From NCBI RefSeq assembly GCF_014649335.1, contig NZ_BMSV01000002.1:310001-374000 (forward strand): a DNA stretch of 64,000 nt, given 5' to 3'. The DNA is from Streptomyces roseolilacinus. GTDB taxonomy: Bacteria > Actinomycetota > Actinomycetes > Streptomycetales > Streptomycetaceae. The position numbers and the translations under genes are program-made. The notes below the pieces were generated by a model, which saw only the letters and a list, made by a program, of their open reading frames with translations, made no database searches and had not been told where the DNA came from. How positions within the stretch are numbered: the stretch's first letter is position 1; the number at the start of each line of letters is the position of its first letter. This document shows, piece after piece, positions 53,163-60,772 of the stretch.

Positions 53163-54602
53163 GTGAACGACGCCCTGTGGAGGATGACGGCTTCGGCACA
53201 GGCCGCGGCGGTCCGTGGCGGCGACGTGTCGGCCGTCGAACTGGTCGACAGTCACCTGGAGCGCATCGCCGAGGTCAACCCGCGGGTCAACGCGGTCACG
53301 CAGCTCCTGGCCGCGCGCGCCCGCGAGGCCGCGGCGCGGACGGACCGGGACAGGGCGGCGGGGCGCGATCCGGGCCCCCTGGCGGGCGTGCCCTTCACCG
53401 TGAAGGAGTCCACGCCGATCGAAGGGGTGCCCACCACGTTCGGGGTCGAGCGGTTCCGCGACCTGGTGGCGTCCGCCGACGCGCCCCCGGTGGCGCGGCT
53501 GCGCGCGGCCGGCGCGATACCGATCGGCCACAGCAACATGCCCACCCTGGTCCTGGCCGGGATGCACACGCGCAGCGAACTGTTCGGCGACACCGTCAAC
53601 CCGTGGGACCCGGGCCGGACCCCGGGCGGCACGAGCGGCGGGGACGGGGTGGCCGTCGCCACCGGCATGGCCGCGCTCGGGTTGGGCAACGACTCCGGCG
53701 GCTCGGTGCGGATCCCGGCCTCCTTCTGTGGCGTCGCCGGGTTGAAGCCGACCGCCGGGCGGTTCCCCGCCGACCACCGGGTCCTCGGACCGGACGATCC
53801 CGGGCCGGCCTCCCAGATGCTGGTGACCGACGGCCCGCTCGCCCGTACCGTCGCCGACCTGCGCCTGGCGTACGAGGCGCTGGCCGGCACCGACCCCCGC
53901 GACCCGCGGGCCGTGCCCGTACCCGCCTACGGGGAGCCGCTGCCCGGACCGGCGGCGGTCGCGGTCGTCGCCGACCCGGGCGGCCACGGCGTCCACCCCG
54001 CGGTCCGCGAGGCCGTCGAGACCGCGGCCGACGCCCTGCGGGACGCGGGACACGACGTACGGGAGGTGGCGGACGTGCCCAGGCTGGACGAGGCGGTCGA
54101 GGTGTACGGCCGGATCACCATGACCGAGTTCGCCCCCACCTGGCCGGCGGTGCGGGGGCTGCTCGGCGACGGGGGAGACCGCTACATCGGGATGGCCATG
54201 GAGAGGACGCGCCCGGCGACCGCCGCCGAACTCGTCCGGCTGATGGGCACCTGGCTGGGCATCCGCCGCTCCTGGGCCGAGTTCCTCGACCGGTACCCGC
54301 TGCTGCTCGGCCCGGTCTTCACCGAACCCCCCGTCGCACCGGGGCTGGAGTCGCGGGACCGGGCGGGACACGAGCGCGTCACCGCGGGCATGCGCCTGTG
54401 CACGGTGACCAGCTTCGTCGGTGTGCCGGCGGTGGCCGTTCCCACCGGACTGGCCGACGGCCTGCCCCTCGGCGTGCAGGTCGTCGGGCGCGCGTTCCGG
54501 GAGGACCTGTGCCTGGACGCCGCCCGGAAGATCGAGGAGCGCACGGGAGGAGTCCTCACCCCGGTCGACCCGCGCCGGCGGGCCGCCGCGGCCCCCCGGT
54601 AG
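53163..54602 (+). CDS. Amidase (amidase-signature family)
   Basis: Amide hydrolase of 479 residues. The catalytic Ser-cisSer-Lys triad is visible: Lys in GVPFTVKESTP, cis-Ser in PGGTSGGDGVAVATG (the family usually has GGSSGGS), and the nucleophile in GNDSGGSVRIPASFCG. Length is normal for GatA-like or aliphatic amidases. The GTG at 53163 has GGAGGAGGGG upstream. It is divergent from the TetR gene with a shared operator pair. A role in scavenging an amide or degrading a plant or peptide-like compound is inference. Confidence 0.9.
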   Translation: MNDALWRMTASAQAAAVRGGDVSAVELVDSHLERIAEVNPRVNAVTQLLAARAREAAARTDRDRAAGRDPGPLAGVPFTVKESTPIEGVPTTFGVERFRDLVASADAPPVARLRAAGAIPIGHSNMPTLVLAGMHTRSELFGDTVNPWDPGRTPGGTSGGDGVAVATGMAALGLGNDSGGSVRIPASFCGVAGLKPTAGRFPADHRVLGPDDPGPASQMLVTDGPLARTVADLRLAYEALAGTDPRDPRAVPVPAYGEPLPGPAAVAVVADPGGHGVHPAVREAVETAADALRDAGHDVREVADVPRLDEAVEVYGRITMTEFAPTWPAVRGLLGDGGDRYIGMAMERTRPATAAELVRLMGTWLGIRRSWAEFLDRYPLLLGPVFTEPPVAPGLESRDRAGHERVTAGMRLCTVTSFVGVPAVAVPTGLADGLPLGVQVVGRAFREDLCLDAARKIEERTGGVLTPVDPRRRAAAAPR

Positions 54603-54736
54603 ACCGGGAGCCGGACGCGCGGCGGGGCGCCGGCGCGGAACGCGGGCCCTCCGGTGCGGTGCCGTCCGCCCTGCGCATAGGGTCGCCTTCGTGCCCGCGG
54701 ACAAGGTCCGTTCCCGTCGAGCCCGGAAGGCGTCAC

Positions 54737-55252
54737 GTGTACCGAGAACGACTCCCCAAGACCTGGACGATCGTCTGCGTCTGCGTCTACCTCGCCCTGG
54801 TCGTGAAGTTGGGCATCGACGCGGTTCCCGAGGACACGGGGCTGTGGCTGATCGTCTCCGCCGCCTTCCTCCTGGTCCTCCTGCCCTGCGTCGCCGTACC
54901 GATCTCGAAGGCCGTCTACCACCGCATCACCATCGACCCGGGCCAGGGCGTCCTGCGCGTCGGCCGTGAACGGCTCGCGCTCGCCGACATCGACCCCGCC
55001 TCCGTCCACGCCGCGCTGCAGGAGCCGGCCCCGGGCACGGTGGCCCGCTACGCGACCTCCGCCCAGACCGTCGACGCGCCCGTGCCCGGGCTGCGCGCGG
55101 CGGACCGGGGCGCGCCCCGCCTGGTCGGCGGCGGTTGGGGTGTCCCCATGGGGATGGGGGTCGTGGTCCTCACCACGCGGGGCGGCGAGGAGCTGTCCAT
55201 CGCCACGCACGACCGGAACGCCTTCCTGGCCGCCCTGGCCGCCGCCGTGTAG
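54737..55252 (+). CDS. Membrane protein with two N-terminal helices and PH-like tail
   Basis: Protein of 171 residues. Two membrane helices (WTIVCVCVYLALVVKLGI and LIVSAAFLLVLLPCVAVPIS) are followed by a soluble beta-rich region, ITIDPGQGVLRVGRERLALA through VVVLTTRGGEELSIATHDRN, like bacterial PH-like or DUF3093-type proteins. The function is unknown. GTG 54737 has GGAAGGC six bases upstream. It converges on the zinc-finger TetR gene. Confidence 0.65.
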   Translation: MYRERLPKTWTIVCVCVYLALVVKLGIDAVPEDTGLWLIVSAAFLLVLLPCVAVPISKAVYHRITIDPGQGVLRVGRERLALADIDPASVHAALQEPAPGTVARYATSAQTVDAPVPGLRAADRGAPRLVGGGWGVPMGMGVVVLTTRGGEELSIATHDRNAFLAALAAAV

Positions 55253-55297
55253 CGCGGGTACGCCGCTCGCCCCATGTCGCCGCCGCCCGGCCCGTGT

Positions 55298-56092
55298 TCA
55301 GCCTCCGCCGGGCCGCGAAGCCGTGCCCGCGCGGAAGACGCGGTCCACGTGGTAGTCCAGTACCGCCCGTACCTCCGCCAGTGAGCGGCGCCCGTGCAGG
55401 ACGTCCACGCCCAGCCCCGTGGCCCCGGCCACCAGCATGTCCGCCTCGTGCCGGTGGTCGAGCCCCGGCGCCGCGGCTCCCGGGGCCCCACCCGCCGCGA
55501 TGATGTCGGCGACCAGCCGCTCCAGCGGCTGTTCGGCCGACAGGAAGACCGCCGCCAGCTCCGGGTCGGTCAGACTGCGGGCGTAGTACGCCGCGAACAC
55601 CCGCAGGGCGAAGGCGCGTTGGTCGTCCAGCGGCAGGAACTCCTCCAGCAGCGCCCGCAGCAGTCCGCGGGGATCGGTCATGTCGTACCGGATCCGCTCC
55701 CTGGCCAGCCGCTCGTTCTCCTCGTGCAGCAGGCGCAGCGCGTCGACCAGGAGCGCGTGCTTGCTGTCGAAGTGGTACTGGACCACCCGCAGCGACACCC
55801 CGGCCTCGGCCGCGACGGCGCGCATGCTCGCCGCCTCCAGGCCCTGCCGCGCGGCGATGCGCCACACCGCCTCCGCGATCCCGAGCCTCCGGCGCGCCCG
55901 GGTGCCCACCGGCCCCGGCGCGGGGGCCGCGTCCGGGGGGCCCGGCGGGTCGGGGGAGGGCAGCGGCCGCTTGCGCCGGCGGTACGCCCTGGCCTGGCAG
56001 CTCCGGGAGCAGTAGACGGGCGGGCGGCCCCGCCCCGGGTGGGGCACGGGCGTACCGCACACCGGGCAGGAACCTCTTCTTTCGTCACGCAC
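55298..56092 (-). CDS. TetR-family regulator with N-terminal zinc-ribbon
   Basis: TetR regulator of 264 residues with an unusual N-terminal extension carrying four cysteines (C9, C12, C28, C32) in GSCPVCGTPVPHPG and PPVYCSRSCQARAYRRRK, which should bind zinc, followed by a proline-rich linker. The HTH (IAEAVWRIAARQGLEAASMR, AVAAEAGVSLRVVQYHFDSK) begins near residue 70. Such CxxC-TetR fusions occur in actinobacteria. Start is GTG 56092. It is divergent from the 76-residue membrane protein gene, with a palindromic operator candidate at 56175-56189. Confidence 0.87.
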   Translation of the reverse strand: MRDERRGSCPVCGTPVPHPGRGRPPVYCSRSCQARAYRRRKRPLPSPDPPGPPDAAPAPGPVGTRARRRLGIAEAVWRIAARQGLEAASMRAVAAEAGVSLRVVQYHFDSKHALLVDALRLLHEENERLARERIRYDMTDPRGLLRALLEEFLPLDDQRAFALRVFAAYYARSLTDPELAAVFLSAEQPLERLVADIIAAGGAPGAAAPGLDHRHEADMLVAGATGLGVDVLHGRRSLAEVRAVLDYHVDRVFRAGTASRPGGG

Positions 56093-56174
56093 GCCCTCAC
56101 TGTACTGCGAGAAATAGTGTGACGTAAAAGCCGATTCAGGCCGCCGGGGGCACGAAAAACGCCTCTTCGATTGA

Positions 56175-56189
56175 TACGTTCGTAACGTA
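56175..56189. promoter_or_regulatory. Palindrome TACGTT-N3-AACGTA between TetR and small membrane gene
   Basis: Perfect 6-bp arms with a 3-bp centre, TACGTTCGTAACGTA, in an AT-richer stretch (56093-56211) that contrasts with its surroundings. It lies 22 bp before the small membrane protein ATG. A related half site, GACGTAAAAG, is at about 56121-56130. Probable operator of the zinc-finger TetR. Confidence 0.6.
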
Positions 56190-56211
56190 ACTTCTCTCGG
56201 AAGGGCAGCAC

Positions 56212-56442
56212 ATGAAGTACGACGTCCTGCAGGTCCTCGCCATGATCGTGCTGGTGGTCTTCGGCCAGGGGCTCATCCGGCTCCTCGTCGACCACGACGA
56301 CCTGGGGCTGCTCGGGTGGCTGCCGGGCGGCTTCGGCGTGGTGTCGGCCGTGTACGTCGCCCTCACGGTCGCCGGCGCCGTGGGCGCGGGGTGGGCCCAC
56401 ACCCGCGCGAAGGCCCTGGGCCGCCGCGGGGAGGCGTCGTAG
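56212..56442 (+). CDS. Small two-helix membrane protein (76 aa)
   Basis: Protein of 76 residues: MKYDVLQVLAMIVLVVFGQG (helix 1), a short HDDLG loop, and a second hydrophobic span VVSAVYVALTVAGAVGAGWA, with a basic cytoplasmic tail. The function is unknown; the size fits an efflux accessory or a stress membrane peptide. A good ribosome binding site, GGAAGGG, is nine bases before the ATG. It is divergent from the TetR gene and probably its main target. Confidence 0.75.
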   Translation: MKYDVLQVLAMIVLVVFGQGLIRLLVDHDDLGLLGWLPGGFGVVSAVYVALTVAGAVGAGWAHTRAKALGRRGEAS

Positions 56443-56666
56443 CGGCTCGGCGGGGCCCCGGCGTCCCGGGCCGGGACGCGGCGGCGCGGTGGCGCCTCCA
56501 CCGGCCGCCGCGCACCGCGTCGGCCACCGCGCGGGGACGCCCCCGTTCCGACCGGGCACGGACGGTTCCCGCGGGGCCCCGCCGACGGTCCGGGAGCCGG
56601 GCGGTGTGCGTTACCTCTCCTTCCGTGACCCGCTGTCACTGCTTCCCTCTAAGCTGCCGTGAGACA

Positions 56667-56692
56667 TGTCATGGGCGGACCCGCCCGTGACA
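56667..56692. promoter_or_regulatory. 26-bp near-perfect palindrome in leader of small ORF
   Basis: TGTCA-T-GGGCGG-AC-CCGCCC-G-TGACA: 11 of 12 arm positions pair. It lies 35 bp before the GTG of the 56-residue ORF. It could be an operator or an mRNA hairpin. The neighbouring region 56443-56666 holds no gene I can support. Confidence 0.45.
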
Positions 56693-56726
56693 GCAGTAGA
56701 GGCGCTACAGAAAGCAGAGTCAGCCT

Positions 56727-56897
56727 GTGTTCCAGGAGACCCCGATATACAGCCGACTGGTCGCGGAGAGAGGTGACGTCCCGCAGGTGGTGCGCGGTGA
56801 GGCCGAACGCATACAGCGGGACCTCGGACGGCTCATCGCCATGAACCCGCAGGCCCCGCTCGGCGGCCAGCACTACCGTCCGCAGGCAGCCCACTAG
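56727..56897 (+). CDS. Conserved-looking small protein (56 aa)
   Basis: GTG-started ORF of 56 residues: FQETPIYSRLVAERGDVPQV then VRGEAERIQRDLGRLIAMNP, ending GGQHYRPQAAH. I recognise the opening (hydrophobic-IY-x2-L-x-ERGDVP, then a helix with AER/AQR) as a recurring small streptomycete protein of unknown function. A hairpin (56904-56929) follows directly after the stop as a probable terminator. No strong ribosome binding site. Confidence 0.6.
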   Translation: MFQETPIYSRLVAERGDVPQVVRGEAERIQRDLGRLIAMNPQAPLGGQHYRPQAAH

Positions 56898-57548
56898 GCA
56901 GCCGGTGCCACCCCGCAGGGAGTGGCGCCACCCCCATGCACGGCCGCGGCCTTCCGGGGAGGGCCCGCAGGCCCTCCCGGGCACGCGGCCCACCCACCGG
57001 CACGAGCGGCGGACGACGCCCGCGGCCGCCGTCAGCGTCCCGGGGCACGGCCCCCTGGAGACGACGAGCCGCCGAGGACACCGGCACGCCCGTGGAGCGT
57101 CCGGCAGCCACGACGCACGGCCGCGCCTCCCCCGACCCGTACGCCGGAGGGCGACGGCGGGAGACCCCGCCGGACGACGCCCGTGAGGACACCCGGGACG
57201 AGGCGCTCACCACGCCCCCGCCCGTCCGCCTCCGCGCGAGGACTCCCCGCGGCCACCACCGCACCCACCTGCTTCCCGCGGGACCCGGGAAGCGGCCTGC
57301 CGCCACCGCCGCCCCCCCCCGCCCGGCCACCCGCCGCGCCCCGCCCGGTCGACCACGGAGCACCGGACCGACGGGTCGCCCCCGCCCGGCCGCGCGCACG
57401 GGCGTGACCTTCCGAGGACGGGGGGAACCCGTTCCCGGCCGGGCCGCCGAGAGGCCGGTACGGGCCACGGGAAACGGCCGGGGCCTCCGGTTCCGGTCAC
57501 CGGCATCTTCTGTGGAGAGACGGAGGGGATCCGGGGAAGGTGGGAAGT
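56898..57548. other. Gene-free stretch before the PPK2 gene
   Basis: About 650 bp with no credible gene on either strand. Open frames exist but encode Pro/Arg/Ala-rich non-protein-like sequence. It opens with a terminator-like hairpin (GGTGCCAC / GTGGCGCC, 56904-56929) and contains a run of cytosines at about 57310-57325. It probably contains the PPK2 promoter in its last 100 bp. Confidence 0.55.
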
Positions 57549-58568
57549 GTGAACGACAGCGAGGAAGACCAGGAGCGGTCGAAAGAGCTGCTCGACGGGC
57601 TGACCGTCGACAGCAGCAGGCCGGAACAGCCCATCCTGCTGGACAGGTCCGGCGCGGCCATCGAGACCTGGCGGGAGAACTACCCGTACGGGGCGAAGAT
57701 CCGGCGCGGCACCTACGAGCGGCGCAAGCGCGTGCTGCAGATAGAGATGCTGAAGCTCCAGCGGTGGGTGAAGGACACCGGGCAGCGCGTGGTGATCCTC
57801 TGCGAGGGGCGTGACGCGGCCGGCAAGGGCGGGACCATCCAGCGGTTCATGGAGCGGCTCAACCCCCGGGGCGCCCGTGTGGTCGCGCTGGACAAACCCA
57901 CCGAGAAGGAGGCCACCCAGTGGTACTTCCAGCGGTACGTGGCGCACCTGCCGGCGGCCGGTGAGATCGTCTTCTTCGACCGGTCCTGGTACAACCGGGC
58001 CGGTGTCGAACGCGTCATGGGCTTCTGCACCGATGAGCAGTACCACCTGTTCCTGAAGCAGTGCCCGGTCTTCGAGCGGATGCTCGTCGACGACGGCATC
58101 CTCCTCGTGAAGTTCTGGTTCTCCGTCTCCCGGGCCGAGCAGCGGACGCGGTTCGCGATCCGGCAGGTGGACCCGGTGCGGCAGTGGAAGCTCTCGCCCG
58201 TGGACCTGGAGTCGCTGGACCGGTGGGACGACTACACCACCGCCAAGGTCGAGATGTTCCGCGCCACCGACACGCCCCACGCGCCGTGGACGGTCGTCAA
58301 GAACAACGACAAGCGGCGCGGCCGCCTGGAGGCGATGCGCAGCCTGCTGTGGCGCTTCGACTACGACCGGAAGGACGAGGAGGTCCTGGGCGAACCGGAC
58401 CCCCTGATCGTGGGTGCCGCGGACACCCTGCTGGAGGCGGGGGAGGAGAGCACCAACCTTTCCCCCACGCCGCTCGCGTACCCCGCCGGCCGTCCCGGGG
58501 TCCACCCGGTGACCCCCGCGGAGGAGGAGGCGGCGGACCGGCCGCCGGGCGGGACCCCGGGCGACTGA
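57549..58568 (+). CDS. ppk2: Polyphosphate kinase 2 (PPK2)
   Basis: PPK2-family kinase of 339 residues that moves phosphate between polyphosphate and nucleoside di- or monophosphates. Walker A is VVILCEGRDAAGKGGTIQRF, the Walker B-like lid is GEIVFFDRSWYNRAGVERVM, and the C-terminal part has LVKFWFSVSRAEQRTRF. The length and the single kinase domain fit the class that uses ADP/GDP. I use GTG 57549 with GGGGAAGG eight bases upstream; an in-frame GTG at 57540 would add three residues. The last 40 residues are Pro/Glu-rich and probably disordered. Confidence 0.92.
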   Translation: MNDSEEDQERSKELLDGLTVDSSRPEQPILLDRSGAAIETWRENYPYGAKIRRGTYERRKRVLQIEMLKLQRWVKDTGQRVVILCEGRDAAGKGGTIQRFMERLNPRGARVVALDKPTEKEATQWYFQRYVAHLPAAGEIVFFDRSWYNRAGVERVMGFCTDEQYHLFLKQCPVFERMLVDDGILLVKFWFSVSRAEQRTRFAIRQVDPVRQWKLSPVDLESLDRWDDYTTAKVEMFRATDTPHAPWTVVKNNDKRRGRLEAMRSLLWRFDYDRKDEEVLGEPDPLIVGAADTLLEAGEESTNLSPTPLAYPAGRPGVHPVTPAEEEAADRPPGGTPGD

Positions 58569-58714
58569 CCGCGCGGGCCGCGACGCCGGGGCCGGTGGGT
58601 GTCCCCCGGCCCGGGCCGCCCCGGCCCGCGGTGGTAGGAAGGGGGAGTGGGGCCGCCGGACGCCGCCGGTCAGGTCGCGGGAGCCGGGACCACGCCGGCG
58701 GGGGGAGTCACCGT

Positions 58715-59644
58715 ATGAGCACACCCGGAGCCGTCCGCGTCCCGGACGCGCTGGTCGCGTCGTATACCGGGGGCGGCGAGGCGGAGCGGGCCTGGATCGC
58801 CGCGCTGCCCGGCCTGGTCGCGGAAGCCCTCCGCCACTGGGACGCACGGCCGGACGGCGGGGCCCTGGCCGGTGAGGCGTCCCTCGTGCTGCCCGTGGTC
58901 CTGCGGGGCGACGGGACGCGGGCCGTGCTGAGGTTCCAGATGCCCAAGGAGGAGACCGCCGCGGCGCTGACCGGCCTGCGCGTCTGGAACGGCGACGGCG
59001 CGGTCCGCCTGCTCGGCCACGATCCCGCCACCGGCGCCCACCTCCTGGAGCGGCTGGACCACTCCCGCACCCTGGAGTCCGTCGAGGACGACGACACCGC
59101 CCTGGAGATCCTCGGCGGGCTCCTGGCGCGTCTGGTCTCCGTTCCCGCGCCGCCCGGGCTCCGCGGCCTCGGCGACGTCGCCGCCGACATGCTGGACCGG
59201 GTTCCCGCCGCCGAGAAGGCCCTCGCCACCGCGGCCGACCGGCGCCTGCTGCGGGTCTGGGCGTCGTCGGTGGCGGAGCTGGCCGGCGAGCCCGGCGACC
59301 GGCTGCTGCACTGGGACCTGCACTACGGCAACGTCCTGGCGGCCGACCGCGAACCGTGGCTCGCCATCGACCCCGAACCGCTGGCCGGCGACCCGGGGTT
59401 CGACCTCTGGCCCGCCCTCGACAGCCGCTGGGACAGGATGGCCGCGGCCGGTGACCCGCAGCGCGCGGTACGCCGGCGCTTCGACCTGCTGACCGACGCC
59501 CTCGGCCTGGACCGCGGGCGCGCGGCCGGCTGGACCCTGGGCCGCCTGCTGCAGAACGCCCTGTGGGACGTCGAGGACGGCGGGCGGGCACTGGCCCCCT
59601 CCGAGGTCGTCATCGCACAGGCCCTGCTGCCGCGCCGCGGCTGA
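58715..59644 (+). CDS. APH(6)/hydroxyurea-resistance-type kinase
   Basis: Kinase of 309 residues of the APH_6_hur family, which includes streptomycin 6-phosphotransferase. The catalytic loop is LLHWDLHYGNVLAA (the usual HxDxxxxN appears as HWDLHYGN), and the following acidic motif is WLAIDPEPLAGDPGFD. An intact ATP-binding N-lobe with LSVHRF-like strands is less clear. The substrate is unknown; it may be a self-protection or scavenging kinase rather than resistance. ATG 58715 has GGGGGAG upstream. Confidence 0.85.
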   Translation: MSTPGAVRVPDALVASYTGGGEAERAWIAALPGLVAEALRHWDARPDGGALAGEASLVLPVVLRGDGTRAVLRFQMPKEETAAALTGLRVWNGDGAVRLLGHDPATGAHLLERLDHSRTLESVEDDDTALEILGGLLARLVSVPAPPGLRGLGDVAADMLDRVPAAEKALATAADRRLLRVWASSVAELAGEPGDRLLHWDLHYGNVLAADREPWLAIDPEPLAGDPGFDLWPALDSRWDRMAAAGDPQRAVRRRFDLLTDALGLDRGRAAGWTLGRLLQNALWDVEDGGRALAPSEVVIAQALLPRRG

Positions 59645-59758
59645 CAGACCACCACCCGCTCCCGCCCCTCGGCCCGTGCCGCCCCGCGGCCGTAACCGGC
59701 CCTCCCTCCGTCTCGTTCCAGCAGCGAGACCACCGGGGAGAGCAGGGAGGGGCGGTCC

Positions 59759-60694
59759 ATGGCCCGTCGGGCACGCGGAATCCGTACGATCGTCGCCGTC
59801 GCGACGGCGGGCGTCATCGCCCTGACCGGCGGCGCGGCCCCCGCCTCCGCAGGGCCGCCCGCCCGGCCCGGGCACCCGGGCTGCCAGGGCCCGGTCCTGG
59901 AGTGCGTACAGGAGGCGCGCCGCACCCTGGAAGCCGTCCGCGACGAACTGCGCTGCGACCACCGCGCGCCCTTCCCGGCGATCTACGTGCACCTCCAGCG
60001 CTCGTTGGAGACGGCGGTCGCCGACGGCGGGCACTTCGAGGAACCGTCCTGGCTCGCGGGCCACCTCAACACCGGCTTCCTCGCCCTCTACCTCGACGCC
60101 TACGAGGCCGACCGGGCGGGCCGACCCGTCCCGCCGGCGTGGCGCGCCGCGTTCGACGCGGCGCGCACGGCCGACGTCAACGCCGGTCAGGACGTGCTCC
60201 TCGGGGCGAACGCGCACATCCAGCGGGACCTGCCCCACGTGATCGCCGCGCTGGGGCTCACCCGCCCCGACGGCGGTGCGCGCAAGCCCGACTACGACCG
60301 CTTCCAGGAGGTCCTGGACCGCGCCTACGGGCCCGCGGTCCAGGACGTCGCCCGCCGCTACGACCCGCTCGTCGCGCTGGCCGACGACCGCTGGAACCCC
60401 GTCGCGGGCCACACCGCCGCCCGGTTGTTCCGCATGTGGCGCGAGCAGGCGTGGGAACACGCCCGGCAGCTCGCCGAGGCCCCCGACGAGGAGGCCCGCG
60501 ACCGCGTCGCGCGGCGGATCGAGGCGAACGCCGCGCAGTGGGCGCGGCTGCTGGGCGCCGTGCGCACGCCCGGCTACCGCGCCGTCCGCGACACGTACTG
60601 CCACACCCACGCCCCCCGGCGGGGCCTGCCGCAGCCACGCGCCGGGACCGGGGCCGGGACCGGAGCCGAGGAGGCCGGACGGGCCGGGCGCTGA
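59759..60694 (+). CDS. Secreted DUF5995-family protein
   Basis: Protein of 311 residues with a signal peptide (RGIRTIVAVATAGVIALTGG, cleavage after ASA). The mature region contains WLAGHLNTGFLALYLDAYEA and GQDVLLGANAHIQRDLPHVI, motifs I associate with DUF5995, and ends in a glycine and alanine-rich tail (GAGTGAEEAG). The conserved histidines and aspartates (LGANAHIQRDLP) suggest metal or substrate binding, but no enzyme activity is known. The ATG has GGGAGGGG upstream. A strong bidirectional terminator follows. Confidence 0.78.
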   Translation: MARRARGIRTIVAVATAGVIALTGGAAPASAGPPARPGHPGCQGPVLECVQEARRTLEAVRDELRCDHRAPFPAIYVHLQRSLETAVADGGHFEEPSWLAGHLNTGFLALYLDAYEADRAGRPVPPAWRAAFDAARTADVNAGQDVLLGANAHIQRDLPHVIAALGLTRPDGGARKPDYDRFQEVLDRAYGPAVQDVARRYDPLVALADDRWNPVAGHTAARLFRMWREQAWEHARQLAEAPDEEARDRVARRIEANAAQWARLLGAVRTPGYRAVRDTYCHTHAPRRGLPQPRAGTGAGTGAEEAGRAGR

Positions 60695-60719
60695 GCCGCC
60701 CGGTCCGGTGACCGGCCCC

Positions 60720-60756
60720 GGCCCGCCGCCGCGGGGGCAGCCCGCGGCGGCGGGCC
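60720..60756. terminator. Bidirectional terminator between DUF5995 and sulfatase genes
   Basis: 16-bp perfect stem GGCCCGCCGCCGCGGG / CCCGCGGCGGCGGGCC with a 5-nt loop, between the convergent stops at 60694 and 60773. Confidence 0.78.
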
Positions 60757-60772
60757 CCGACGGGCCGTCCGC

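Noticed and set aside
52484-55252. A 922-residue plus-strand frame ending in the small PH-like membrane protein
   Set aside because: Only the last 171 residues, after GTG 54737 with a ribosome binding site, look like protein. The rest is antisense to the TetR or out of frame in the amidase.
58715-59644. Definite streptomycin resistance gene
   Set aside because: The family includes APH(6), but many members have no known antibiotic substrate, there is no biosynthetic cluster nearby, and the catalytic loop reads HWDLHYGN.
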